Made by a program: the position numbers and the translations under genes
The notes under the pieces: model-generated
The model's input: only the letters and a program-made list of their open reading frames with translations
Databases searched by the model: none
What the model was told of the DNA's origin: nothing
In this document: positions 54,276-62,687 of the stretch, one piece after another
Numbering within the stretch: the stretch's first letter is position 1
How the letters are laid out: every line of letters begins with the position of its first letter
Source of the DNA: Candidatus Poribacteria bacterium
GTDB lineage: Bacteria > Poribacteria > WGA-4E > WGA-3G
Direction of reading: 5' to 3'
Length of the DNA: 64,000 nt
Assembly (NCBI GenBank): GCA_022825825.1
Contig: JAJDWA010000034.1
Location: forward strand, 62,001 to 126,000

Positions 54276-54296
54276 GGTAAGTGCGGTTTCCTAACC
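54276..54296. repeat. GGTTTCCTAACC repeat copy between surA and lptD
   Basis: GGTAAGTGC then GGTTTCCTAACC (54285-54296). This is the same palindromic core as at 6399 and 44274. Confidence 0.5.
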
Positions 54297-54378
54297 AATG
54301 CAGAATACTGGACGCGTACTCTGCCTGGTTCCAATAAAACAAGATAAATCCTTTTAATTGGGTATAACATAGTATTGT

Positions 54379-57300
54379 TTGAGTAAGAAATCTGTGCAGA
54401 AAAACGAAGACAACCTCCCTATTCATAAAAAAACATCAGTGGTAATGATTTTACTCCAAAGATTTTTTCGCAATGGCGTATCAATGGAGAATACACACCG
54501 TACAAGCCAAATTGTTCGTGTGTTACAGCTGGCCATCGTAGTTTTCACTTGTCTACATTTACCCCTACAGTGGACCACTGCTCAAGTCCCGGAAACCCCA
54601 GAAACTTCTGTAGAAGCAGATACCCAACCCGCCCAAGATATAAATCAAACTGCTAATACCACCAAAGAAGTGTTAAATCCTGAAAAAATGACACCTGAAC
54701 CGGACACGGTAATTGGTGATGGCGATGAGGTGATTTTACAAGACAACTTCGTTCAAATTCATGGGAATGCTCTTATCAAGTATGAAGATGTTATTTTACG
54801 AGCAGACCACGTCTGGGCAGATTTCAACGATAATCTGATGCGTGCTGCAGGAAATGTATATCTAAAAGTAGGTAATGAGGAAACTTATTCTGATGAACTT
54901 GTTTTCAACCTCGAAACCAAAAAGGGAATTGCTCGAAACGGTTACACATTCAGCGATCCGTGGTACTTCGGTGGCAGTGAAATTTTCAAAATTGAGGATA
55001 ATAAGTCTTATATCCGTGGTGGCACACTAACAACCTGCTCCCTGAAACATCCACACTATCATTTCAGCGTTTCTGAAGTAATTATTCGAATGAACCAAGA
55101 GATGATTGCTAAAAACATCGTTTTGCGAATCGGTGGGGTTCCTCTCTTTTATTTCCCCGCGATTCGACGTGACCTGCGTAGAGGCAAGGTAGCAAAAATT
55201 ATTGTTAGAGTCGGAACCGATAGCTACCAAGGTCCTAACATCGGTATTATCTTACCCGTAGCACGCAAAAGACGTTACGATGGCGCGCTACTCTACGACA
55301 GAAGTGCGCGCAGAGGACAAGGTTTTGGATTTGAAGGAAAATATCGGTTTGATGATACGCAGTTCCGAGAAATCCATATTCCTATCCCGCCAGATGCTAC
55401 TTCTGCCCAACGTACAAAATTAGAAGAAAAAGCAAAAGAGATATATGATCGACTTGAAGGTGATTATGATCGATATTGGTTAAAACAACTTTTTTTGGAA
55501 TATAAAATCACTGACGAAGATGCCGAACGCGCAAAGGAAAAAGCCGAAAATATCTTTAAGCAGCTCAATGAAGAAAATGCTGACTTTTCACAACTCGCCC
55601 AAAGGGAATCTGACCATTCAGAAACGCGTTATGAAGGTGGTGATATGGGATTCCTTATACAAGGCGAGAAGGATAAGGAGGGTGAACCGATACTCGATCC
55701 GATCTTGGAAGAAGCAGCATTTGCACTTGAAGAAGGAGAACTCAGCAGCGTTTTAAGAACTGAATCTGCCTTTCATGTTCTCAAAGCGGCGCGCGTGCTT
55801 GATATCTATGGCGAACGCGAAATTAAACTTTTCCGCATTGATATTGCCATCACAGCAAGCACTGAAACCCAGGATACAGTGGGCGAAACAGCAGAGAAAA
55901 TTCATCAACGGGCACTTGCAGGTGAAACTTTTGAACAGCTTGCTGCTGAATTCCCTGAAGCCAATTTATCCGAAATTAATGAGGGCAAAGGATTGCCACT
56001 TAATGAAATGGATGCTGGATGGCAGTACTCTGTTAGACGTTTAGAAAATCCTGGAGACATTACCGAACGTAGACCCGTTTTTTCACCGGAAGGGCTTTAC
56101 ATTTTCCAATTAATCAAAAAAGAGGAGACACCTTCGTTTGAGGAACTTGCAGAACAGTTTGAAGCAGAGTGGAAAACTTTTGAAACAGAGGTATTCGCAA
56201 CACCCAGCAAAGACGAAAAAACAACCACCCCAGATAAAACAGATCCAGATAAAACAGAGGACGACAGTGATGCAGAAAGTATTTCGCCATCTATAGAAAA
56301 CGCAAACGATGAAAGTGAAACGGCTACGCAATTAGAAACAGTTGAAGGTGAAACTACTGACCAAGAAATTCCCATAGAGGAAGAGGTTGAAGTCTACAGA
56401 AAACACGGTTTTCGTGGACGATGGCAAGACCCAAGAAAAGTAGCTTCAGAAGCACAAAATTTATATGCTGGCGAATACAGTCGGGTCATTGATACAAAAA
56501 AATCGTTTCGTCTAATTAAAGTTGATAAAAAACGGACTTATCGGGGTGATCTCTATTTTTACGGTGCAGACGAATACTCTTTTAGTAGACAAGATGCTAC
56601 AAGAATCGGTAGACGTTGGAATATGCGATGGGGACACAGACAATCCTTCTACACACCCTGGGATAGCCGGCAAGATGGACGGAAACCGATAAGTTTCGTG
56701 GGACGGACTGCTTGGCGCGCTCTTAACTACAAAGAAGATTTAGGGTTGCAAAGCGAATCTACTCTCAATTCTTTTGGAATAATTACCTACGGCGCAGCTT
56801 TCTCTGCCGCAAGTGAAAAAGATGTGGATGATTTCGGAAATTTAAGGTACTCGCGAGAAGCAATCGGAGATTTCACTGGTAGGTTCGAAGTACGACATCT
56901 CCATGACTTTACAGGCCAAGGGACGACCGCGCTCCAAAAACTACCACAATTAACACTGAACTTTTCACGGATGCGGTTTAGTAGACTTCCAGTTTTTGAA
57001 ACTATTAACGATGGAATGGTATTCGTATCAGAGAAGATAAAGTCCGACAAACCTCTCCTCTCACTCCTCGCTTTCCCTACGCTTGAAGATACCAGCTTTG
57101 ATATGGATATAGAGTTTGGAAATTTCTATAGACAGACTTATCGTGGTAAATTCGGCGAGGAGAATAACGTCTTTCTCCAAACGCTTGATTTAGGATTTGA
57201 TCTGAGAAAGCAAGCAAACCTTTTTATTACACCTTTGCGTGAATTGAAAATAAATACAAATCTAAATACAAATGCGATCTGGCATGCAAAAGATCAAGAA

Positions 57301-58215
57301 AAAAATAGAAATATCATCCGTGGTGTTTACAGTTTCAGGACACAAGCCAGTAATACGCTATTCCGTATCTACAATACCAGCTTTATACCAAGTGTCCGAA
57401 AATTGCGACATGAATTGCAATCATCGCTTACTTTCGATTATCAGCCGCCTATTGACAGAGATAACAATCTCTATCCGTTTGGTCCTAGTACCTATTTCTA
57501 TGAACGGAAAAGACTTACTTACAACTTCAATACGAATATTGAAATAAAAACTCGGCGCAGCCAATCAGCACATCGTATCTTCTATTTTGATACCCGGCTC
57601 ACTGCAGATTTTACCGAATTTGAATCGTTATATAGACGTAAATACGAGCCTATTGAGAGCGATTTTACCATCGTTCCGTTACCAAGTCGAAATCTAAATA
57701 TGACTGTTCGTCTAACACATGATCCGAATCCTCATCCTGAAGATGGAAAACAGTTCAAGATGGTCGGTGTGCGTACCAATATCAGATACACACGCAAAAA
57801 ATGGTATGTCAGTTTGGGAAATTCTTTCAGCAAACGACATACCTCTAAACGTGCCTCACGTTCTGTAACTGCTAACGGACGATACCGTTTTAACGAAAAT
57901 CTTGAGTTTGACTTTAGCCTAATCTACTATCCAATAGAAAAGGATTTTTATTCACAACGTGTCAGCATCAACCGTAATTTACATGATTGGAACTTGCGTA
58001 TCTCGTGGAGTCGCGTCGGAATCAAACGCGATCCCCCCTTCGACAACGTTCGACAAGATTTTACATTCCAGGTTAACTTGATCGGTGAACCAGCTGTCTC
58101 AATGGGAGTTGGTTATGACGCTACTACCGAAACATGGGGTCTCCACACCTTGCCAGCAGGCGTACCATACAATGCATTTGGTGCAAGCAATTCACTTGGG
58201 CGTTCCTTCTTCTAA
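54379..58215 (+). CDS. lptD: LptD/OstA-like outer-membrane protein with parvulin domains inserted into the barrel
   Basis: A protein of up to 1278 residues. After the signal peptide (residues 36-70, ending TTAQ) comes an OstA/LptD jellyroll (about 115-260; VILRADHVWADF, AAGNVYLKVG, IGGVPLFYFP). Barrel strands begin at about 270-325. An insertion of about 390 residues follows: one clear parvulin domain (about 370-475, FKQLNEENADFSQLAQRESD, GGDMGF and EEAAFALEEGELSSVLRTE), a second degenerate one (about 480-585), an acidic linker (610-670) and the end of a third (690-715). The barrel resumes at about 720 and runs to the end. LptD inserts LPS into the outer membrane. The frame begins at TTG 54379; ATG 54484 gives the best signal peptide. 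Confidence 0.85.
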   Translation: MSKKSVQKNEDNLPIHKKTSVVMILLQRFFRNGVSMENTHRTSQIVRVLQLAIVVFTCLHLPLQWTTAQVPETPETSVEADTQPAQDINQTANTTKEVLNPEKMTPEPDTVIGDGDEVILQDNFVQIHGNALIKYEDVILRADHVWADFNDNLMRAAGNVYLKVGNEETYSDELVFNLETKKGIARNGYTFSDPWYFGGSEIFKIEDNKSYIRGGTLTTCSLKHPHYHFSVSEVIIRMNQEMIAKNIVLRIGGVPLFYFPAIRRDLRRGKVAKIIVRVGTDSYQGPNIGIILPVARKRRYDGALLYDRSARRGQGFGFEGKYRFDDTQFREIHIPIPPDATSAQRTKLEEKAKEIYDRLEGDYDRYWLKQLFLEYKITDEDAERAKEKAENIFKQLNEENADFSQLAQRESDHSETRYEGGDMGFLIQGEKDKEGEPILDPILEEAAFALEEGELSSVLRTESAFHVLKAARVLDIYGEREIKLFRIDIAITASTETQDTVGETAEKIHQRALAGETFEQLAAEFPEANLSEINEGKGLPLNEMDAGWQYSVRRLENPGDITERRPVFSPEGLYIFQLIKKEETPSFEELAEQFEAEWKTFETEVFATPSKDEKTTTPDKTDPDKTEDDSDAESISPSIENANDESETATQLETVEGETTDQEIPIEEEVEVYRKHGFRGRWQDPRKVASEAQNLYAGEYSRVIDTKKSFRLIKVDKKRTYRGDLYFYGADEYSFSRQDATRIGRRWNMRWGHRQSFYTPWDSRQDGRKPISFVGRTAWRALNYKEDLGLQSESTLNSFGIITYGAAFSAASEKDVDDFGNLRYSREAIGDFTGRFEVRHLHDFTGQGTTALQKLPQLTLNFSRMRFSRLPVFETINDGMVFVSEKIKSDKPLLSLLAFPTLEDTSFDMDIEFGNFYRQTYRGKFGEENNVFLQTLDLGFDLRKQANLFITPLRELKINTNLNTNAIWHAKDQEKNRNIIRGVYSFRTQASNTLFRIYNTSFIPSVRKLRHELQSSLTFDYQPPIDRDNNLYPFGPSTYFYERKRLTYNFNTNIEIKTRRSQSAHRIFYFDTRLTADFTEFESLYRRKYEPIESDFTIVPLPSRNLNMTVRLTHDPNPHPEDGKQFKMVGVRTNIRYTRKKWYVSLGNSFSKRHTSKRASRSVTANGRYRFNENLEFDFSLIYYPIEKDFYSQRVSINRNLHDWNLRISWSRVGIKRDPPFDNVRQDFTFQVNLIGEPAVSMGVGYDATTETWGLHTLPAGVPYNAFGASNSLGRSFF

Positions 58216-58311
58216 GGAAGTAATACCATTTCTAATTGAAAAGTATCATATCAGATTTCTAAACATATTTTGTTTGTCGGGTAGAACGCAGTGAAACCCA
58301 TAGACGTCAAT

Positions 58312-58626
58312 TTAAGGATTTTCAACTTTTTGTAGAAGTCTAAAAGTTGTGTGTTTGCTAATGCTTCGTCCCCTCCTATTATCGCTAAATATAGTCTGTT
58401 TTATATCCCTAAGAGTTTGGCGTAACGCTGTTTTGGATTTGTGAAAACTGATTGTCCGTGTGCATGCATATAAACCGACAAGTTCTGCTGTTTTGATGAT
58501 ATTGTCCAGTATACATCTCCCTCCGACTGCTATCATCACCCAGTGTCGGACAAGTTGTGCAATGAGTTTGGCATATATTTCACATAAGGCACAGTAAGAT
58601 TTTTCGCTTCGGGATATGTGAGGCAA
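58312..58626 (-). pseudogene. remnant of an IS4-type transposase C-terminus
   Basis: About 104 codons read EIYAKLIAQLVRHWVMIAVG, then KTAELVGLYACTRTI and SKTALRQTLRDIKQT. This resembles the C-terminal helices of IS4-family transposases (the segment after the catalytic Glu). An in-frame stop lies just upstream (58633-58635), and no N-terminal part, other catalytic residues or inverted ends remain. It is an old fragment. Other parts of 58216-58799 show no gene. Confidence 0.5.
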
Positions 58627-58799
58627 CTTCTGTTATGTAGCCATCAAAAAGTAGGGGTCCACCGCTTTATCCAAAACCTGATTGATATCCTCTCCTATAT
58701 GGAAAAGTTTATTAGGTAAGGATACCATTTTTATAAATTGCTTTCAAACTCCCATCTAACTCATGCAAAAAACTTTACACACCCGTTGTTTTCAAGGAA

Positions 58800-58828
58800 T
58801 TGACATAACTTGAAATGTTTGTTATAAT
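58800..58828 (+). promoter_or_regulatory. perfect consensus promoter of the molybdate transport operon
   Basis: TTGACA (58800-58805), a 17-base spacer and TATAAT (58823-58828). Transcription would begin near 58835, about 31 bases before modA. The leader has no Shine-Dalgarno sequence and contains CGCGCGTTAACCCGCG, a small palindrome. Confidence 0.8.
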
Positions 58829-58865
58829 CTTTCGCGCGTTAACCCGCGATTTAGGCTGAACAATT

Positions 58866-59657
58866 ATGCTTCAAAACGTAAAATTTGACACCTTTATTGC
58901 GTATATGCTGATATTTGCAGCATTTGTAGGGTGTGGACAGACACAAAAAGACCTTGAATTAAGAGTTTTTGGTGCGATGAGTTTGACAGATGCATTGACA
59001 GAAATTGGTGAGCAGTTTACTACAAAACACGGCGTTCAGGTTAGTTATAATTTTGCTGCATCTTCAACGCTGCAACGTCAAATTGAAAAAGGTGCATCGG
59101 CAGATGTATTTATTTCGGCAAGTCCCCAACAGATTACGGCACTTGAAACCCGTGATATGCTTGAAACAGATAGCCGTTACGATATCTTGTCAAATCAGTT
59201 AGTTCTTGCTTCACACAAAAACGCTGTTTTATCTGTGGAAACTGTTGATATACTTGCCGATGACGTTGTTTCAAGAATTGCTATTGGGCAGCCCGAAATT
59301 GTACCTGCTGGCACTTATGCGAAAGAGGCTTTGATACGGCTTGGTCTATGGGAAAAGGTGCACCCTAAGTTAGTTTTCGGGACAGATGTGAGATCGACAC
59401 TTGCTTATGTCAGTGCCGGAAATGTTGACGTAGCAATCGTCTATCAAACAGACGTAACACTGAATAAAAATGTGAAAGTGCTTTATGAATTTTCAACTGA
59501 AACGCATAGTCCAATAGTTTATCCTGCAGTTGTTCTAAAGAATAGTAAGCAAAAACAGTTAGCACAACAATTTATTGTTTATCTAAAAACCTCGCGTGCC
59601 GCTGAAATTTTCAAAAAACATGGATTTACCAGTTTAATATCTGATTCTGGAAAATAA
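58866..59657 (+). CDS. modA: molybdate ABC transporter substrate-binding lipoprotein
   Basis: A 263-residue lipoprotein. FVGC near residue 23 is the lipobox, followed by the ModA start LRVFGAMSLTDALTEIGEQF, then YNFAASSTLQRQIEKGASAD, and a C-terminal lobe with AGTYAKEALIRLGLWEKV and YVSAGNVDVAIVYQTD. ModA binds molybdate or tungstate and hands it to ModB. Promoter at 58800; modB follows after 20 bases. Confidence 0.92.
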   Translation: MLQNVKFDTFIAYMLIFAAFVGCGQTQKDLELRVFGAMSLTDALTEIGEQFTTKHGVQVSYNFAASSTLQRQIEKGASADVFISASPQQITALETRDMLETDSRYDILSNQLVLASHKNAVLSVETVDILADDVVSRIAIGQPEIVPAGTYAKEALIRLGLWEKVHPKLVFGTDVRSTLAYVSAGNVDVAIVYQTDVTLNKNVKVLYEFSTETHSPIVYPAVVLKNSKQKQLAQQFIVYLKTSRAAEIFKKHGFTSLISDSGK

Positions 59658-59677
59658 AATGTGCCTGTGACATCGCA

Positions 59678-60349
59678 ATGAGGATAACTTCCGCCGAAAT
59701 TACAGCTCTTATCTTATCTATAAAAGTTGCGTTGTTGAGCCTCATTGTGATGTTTCCACCAGGACTGCTGGTGGGATGGTTGCTTGCAAAACGGGATTTT
59801 CCAGGGAAATCTCTTCTGAATACACTCGTGATGTTACCATTGGTTCTTCCGCCTGTGGTAAGTGGGTATTTACTGCTTATTCTCTTGAGCAAACACGGGA
59901 TTATCGGAGGTTTTTTATATAACGTTTTCAAATTAGAGATTGTATTTTCTCAATTCGCTGTTGTCCTTGCCGTTTCGATTATCTCTTTTCCCCTGTTAGT
60001 ACGCGGAATCATAACAGGAATGGAGTCAGTGCCACCTGAACTTGAAAACACGGCACGCACGCTTGGTGCATCACCATTCAAAATCTTTTGGACGATAACA
60101 CTACCGCTTGCATCACGCGGTATTATTGGCGGAGCAATTCTCGGTTTTTCAAAAAGTCTGGGAGAGTTTGGGGCAACTATCATGGTGGCAGGTAATATCC
60201 CGGGCAAAACACAAACAATGGCGTTAGCGATTTTCAATGCCGTAAATTTAGGCGAGGATGCATCTGTCTACCGATTGGTATTTATTTCAACTGTTGTCGC
60301 ATTTATTGCTATCTGGTTAACAGAACGTATCACTCTTAGACAGGATTAG
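59678..60349 (+). CDS. modB: molybdate ABC transporter permease
   Basis: A 223-residue permease with five to six membrane helices and the EAA loop ENTARTLGASPFKIFWTITL that couples to the ATPase. The second signature GFSKSLGEFGATIMVAG is typical of ModB. It starts 20 bases after modA, with no strong ribosome site. Together with ModC it imports molybdate. Confidence 0.93.
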   Translation: MRITSAEITALILSIKVALLSLIVMFPPGLLVGWLLAKRDFPGKSLLNTLVMLPLVLPPVVSGYLLLILLSKHGIIGGFLYNVFKLEIVFSQFAVVLAVSIISFPLLVRGIITGMESVPPELENTARTLGASPFKIFWTITLPLASRGIIGGAILGFSKSLGEFGATIMVAGNIPGKTQTMALAIFNAVNLGEDASVYRLVFISTVVAFIAIWLTERITLRQD

Positions 60350-60439
60350 TTCTCAGTTATCAAATATTGAATTTACCTAATAACACGACTAATAATTAAG
60401 GTGATAACTCTTACAATTATTTAAATACAAAGGAGAAAC

Positions 60440-60754
60440 ATGATGAATATGGAAACACTTTTCGTTCTGATTGCAGTTGGTGTATTTCTGATAGTAATCT
60501 TGAATCTGGCTCGGCGTTCAAAAAACAATCAATCACGTAGGAAAAAGCGCCAGCAGGATGGGCATGTTGATGACCCTCATACTGTTGACGACACAGAGGA
60601 CGCTCTCTTTACCGGGCTACTACTCGGTAGCATGTTAGGCGGTGACAATCAAAATGACTCGTCTACTGACACAGACTCCGGTGGAAGTGATGGCGGATTC
60701 GACGGGGGCGGCTTTGATGGTGGAGGCGGCTTTGACGGCGGGGGATTCGAATAA
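60440..60754 (+). CDS. small membrane protein with Gly/Asp-rich tail inside the mod operon
   Basis: A 104-residue protein with one N-terminal helix (about 5-23, LFVLIAVGVFLIVILNLAR), a basic stretch (RRSKNNQSRRKKRQQ), and a tail composed of Gly, Asp, Phe, Ser repeats such as GGFDGGGFDGGGGFDGGGFE. The tail looks disordered or metal-binding. AAAGGAG precedes the ATG. It lies between modB and modC, where no gene is expected. Unknown function. Confidence 0.65.
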   Translation: MMNMETLFVLIAVGVFLIVILNLARRSKNNQSRRKKRQQDGHVDDPHTVDDTEDALFTGLLLGSMLGGDNQNDSSTDTDSGGSDGGFDGGGFDGGGGFDGGGFE

Positions 60755-60824
60755 AACGCTAACTCAGAAAACTTTTACGATTGAATCCTCACACTAAACG
60801 TCTCAATAGAGTATTGGAAACGCT

Positions 60825-61910
60825 GTGGCAGATTACACCAAAATCACACTTGACTTTCGTAAAACGCTTGGTAATTTTACGTTAGACCTCAATTGCACGC
60901 TCGAAAAGAAAGTTACGGCTTTTTTGGGTGCGTCTGGCAGCGGGAAAAGTACGCTTCTCAATTGTATCAGTGGCATACTCGCTCCGGACGATGGTAGGAT
61001 TGTGTTCGGAGATGAAGCACTTTACACCTCTGATTCAAAAATTAATGTGCCGCCCGAAAAACGTTATTTCGGATATATTTTTCAAGAGGGGTATCTCTTT
61101 CCGCATCTTACCGTTGCACAGAATATCCGATACGCACAACCACGGAATTTGCGTAAAAATCCCGATAGCATTTCCCGGTTGCTTGAAATTCTTGAAATTA
61201 CCGAGTTACTTCAACGCTATCCAAGCCAACTTTCTGGTGGACAACGTCAACGTATTGCAATTGCCCGCGCGCTTGCGATGGAACCGCGTCTACTTCTAAT
61301 GGATGAACCTCTTGCTTCACTTGACAGCGGCTTGAAAAACCGCATTATTCCATATCTTCATCACATTAAAAACGCTTTTGAAATACCAATTCTCTACGTA
61401 ACCCATGCCATTTCAGAAGCGATGGCACTTGCTGATGAGGCTTTTCTTATTTCGGACGGAAGGATTACCGCCAGTGGTGAACCGTATCAACTGCTAACAG
61501 CTCCTTCCGCTTTACCGATTGCAAATTTGACAGGTGTAGAAAATATCTTGTCTCTCCCTGTTGCCAATTCAGATAAGCATAGAGGTGTAACTGAGCTGGA
61601 AATTGGGGATCAGCGTCTTGTTATCCCTTATGTAGATACGGAAATCGGAAAAGAAGTTCCTATCGCTATTCGAGCAGAAGATATAATTATTTCGCTTAAA
61701 CCTAATCTCCCAATTAGTGCGCGGAACATATTAAAGGGAACAATTGATGCAGTTGATGACCAAACACTACTGTCCATTAACGTTGAAGGGCATCATCTTT
61801 CAGTGAAAATTACACACGAAGCGCGTGAACAACTTCAATTGAATGAGGGAAAGGAAGTTTTCTGCGTTATTAAGGCAAATGCGATCAATCTGCTTTGGCA
61901 CGATTCATAA
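60825..61910 (+). CDS. modC: molybdate ABC transporter ATP-binding protein
   Basis: A 361-residue ABC ATPase. It has Walker A (GASGSGKST, about 35-43), Q-loop FQEGYLFPHLT, signature LSGGQRQR (about 135-142), Walker B LLLMDEPLASLD and H-loop VTHAISEA, then a C-terminal TOBE/MOP-like domain (about 290-355) that senses molybdate. GTG start with GGAAA upstream. Its last 26 bases overlap the 3' end of the convergent coaE gene. Confidence 0.92.
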   Translation: MADYTKITLDFRKTLGNFTLDLNCTLEKKVTAFLGASGSGKSTLLNCISGILAPDDGRIVFGDEALYTSDSKINVPPEKRYFGYIFQEGYLFPHLTVAQNIRYAQPRNLRKNPDSISRLLEILEITELLQRYPSQLSGGQRQRIAIARALAMEPRLLLMDEPLASLDSGLKNRIIPYLHHIKNAFEIPILYVTHAISEAMALADEAFLISDGRITASGEPYQLLTAPSALPIANLTGVENILSLPVANSDKHRGVTELEIGDQRLVIPYVDTEIGKEVPIAIRAEDIIISLKPNLPISARNILKGTIDAVDDQTLLSINVEGHHLSVKITHEAREQLQLNEGKEVFCVIKANAINLLWHDS

Positions 61911-62538
61911 GTTGATCCCAAAGTTGATCTACTTGCTCATTGAGTTCTTTGAGTGTTCCATCATTCTCTATGATAACATCCGCATATTTAATCTTTTCAG
62001 ATACAGGCATCTGCGAGTCAATTCGTGCTTGTGCCTCGTTTTCGGTGAGAGGACGGTTTTGTGCATGGCTCCGTTCTAATATCCGTTGCAATTGTATCTC
62101 AGGCGCGGCAGTCACAACAACTATCAGATCAACAGAATCGTAAGCACCAGCTTCAATGAGAAGGGGCGCGTCAAGTAAGACAACACATAAAGGGTCTTGC
62201 AAAACAAGCTGACGCGCACGAGAACGGGAACGTTGGATAATCAACGGATGGAGGATTGCATTTAATCGTTCACGTGCAGATTTATCTTCAAAAACGATTG
62301 CACCTAATTTTTTTCTGCTAACATCTCCCGATTCTTCAAGAATTTCTCGCCCAAATGCGTTGACAAGTTCATCTATCATAGGACTGTCTGCTTTGAGGAG
62401 TTGATGTCCTATTTCGTCTGCGTTTATCGGAATTGCTCCCTTTTCAGCGAGTAACGCAGAGACGGTTGTTTTCCCGCACGCGATGCCGCCTGTTATTCCC
62501 ACAATGATGCCGCGCTCGCGGTCTGCTTTTGCTTTCAT
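61885..62538 (-). CDS. coaE: dephospho-CoA kinase
   Basis: A 217-residue P-loop kinase for the last step of coenzyme A synthesis. It has Walker A VGITGGIACGKTTVS, the CoA-binding region GAIPINADEIGHQLL, DAPLLIEAG and the lid RSHAQNRPLTENEAQARIDS. Length is normal. The promoter at 62547-62575 ends eight bases from the ATG with no ribosome site, so the message is probably leaderless. Its 3' end overlaps modC. Confidence 0.93.
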   Translation of the reverse strand: MKAKADRERGIIVGITGGIACGKTTVSALLAEKGAIPINADEIGHQLLKADSPMIDELVNAFGREILEESGDVSRKKLGAIVFEDKSARERLNAILHPLIIQRSRSRARQLVLQDPLCVVLLDAPLLIEAGAYDSVDLIVVVTAAPEIQLQRILERSHAQNRPLTENEAQARIDSQMPVSEKIKYADVIIENDGTLKELNEQVDQLWDQLMNRAKAD

Positions 62539-62546
62539 ATTAATTG

Positions 62547-62575
62547 AGTATACTCCATAATCTAAAATATATCAA
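62547..62575 (-). promoter_or_regulatory. promoter giving a probable leaderless coaE mRNA
   Basis: On the minus strand TTGATA (62570-62575), a 17-base spacer and TATACT (62547-62552), with the ATG eight bases after the -10 box. Transcription should start within one or two bases of the ATG. Confidence 0.6.
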
Positions 62576-62614
62576 TGTTTAGATATAAAATTTTAAGAAA
62601 AGCAAAAGCAAAAC

Positions 62615-62643
62615 TTGTCAAACAGTCTAACAAGTGCTAAACT
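62615..62643 (+). promoter_or_regulatory. promoter of the lipoprotein trypsin-TPR gene
   Basis: TTGTCA (62615-62620), a 17-base spacer and TAAACT (62638-62643) with TG before the -10 (TGCTAAACT). It is 45 bases before the start at 62688, which has GAGGCGAGG upstream. Confidence 0.5.
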
Positions 62644-62687
62644 ATTAACGATTAAAACTGATTTACTGAAAGAGGCGAGGGATAGCA

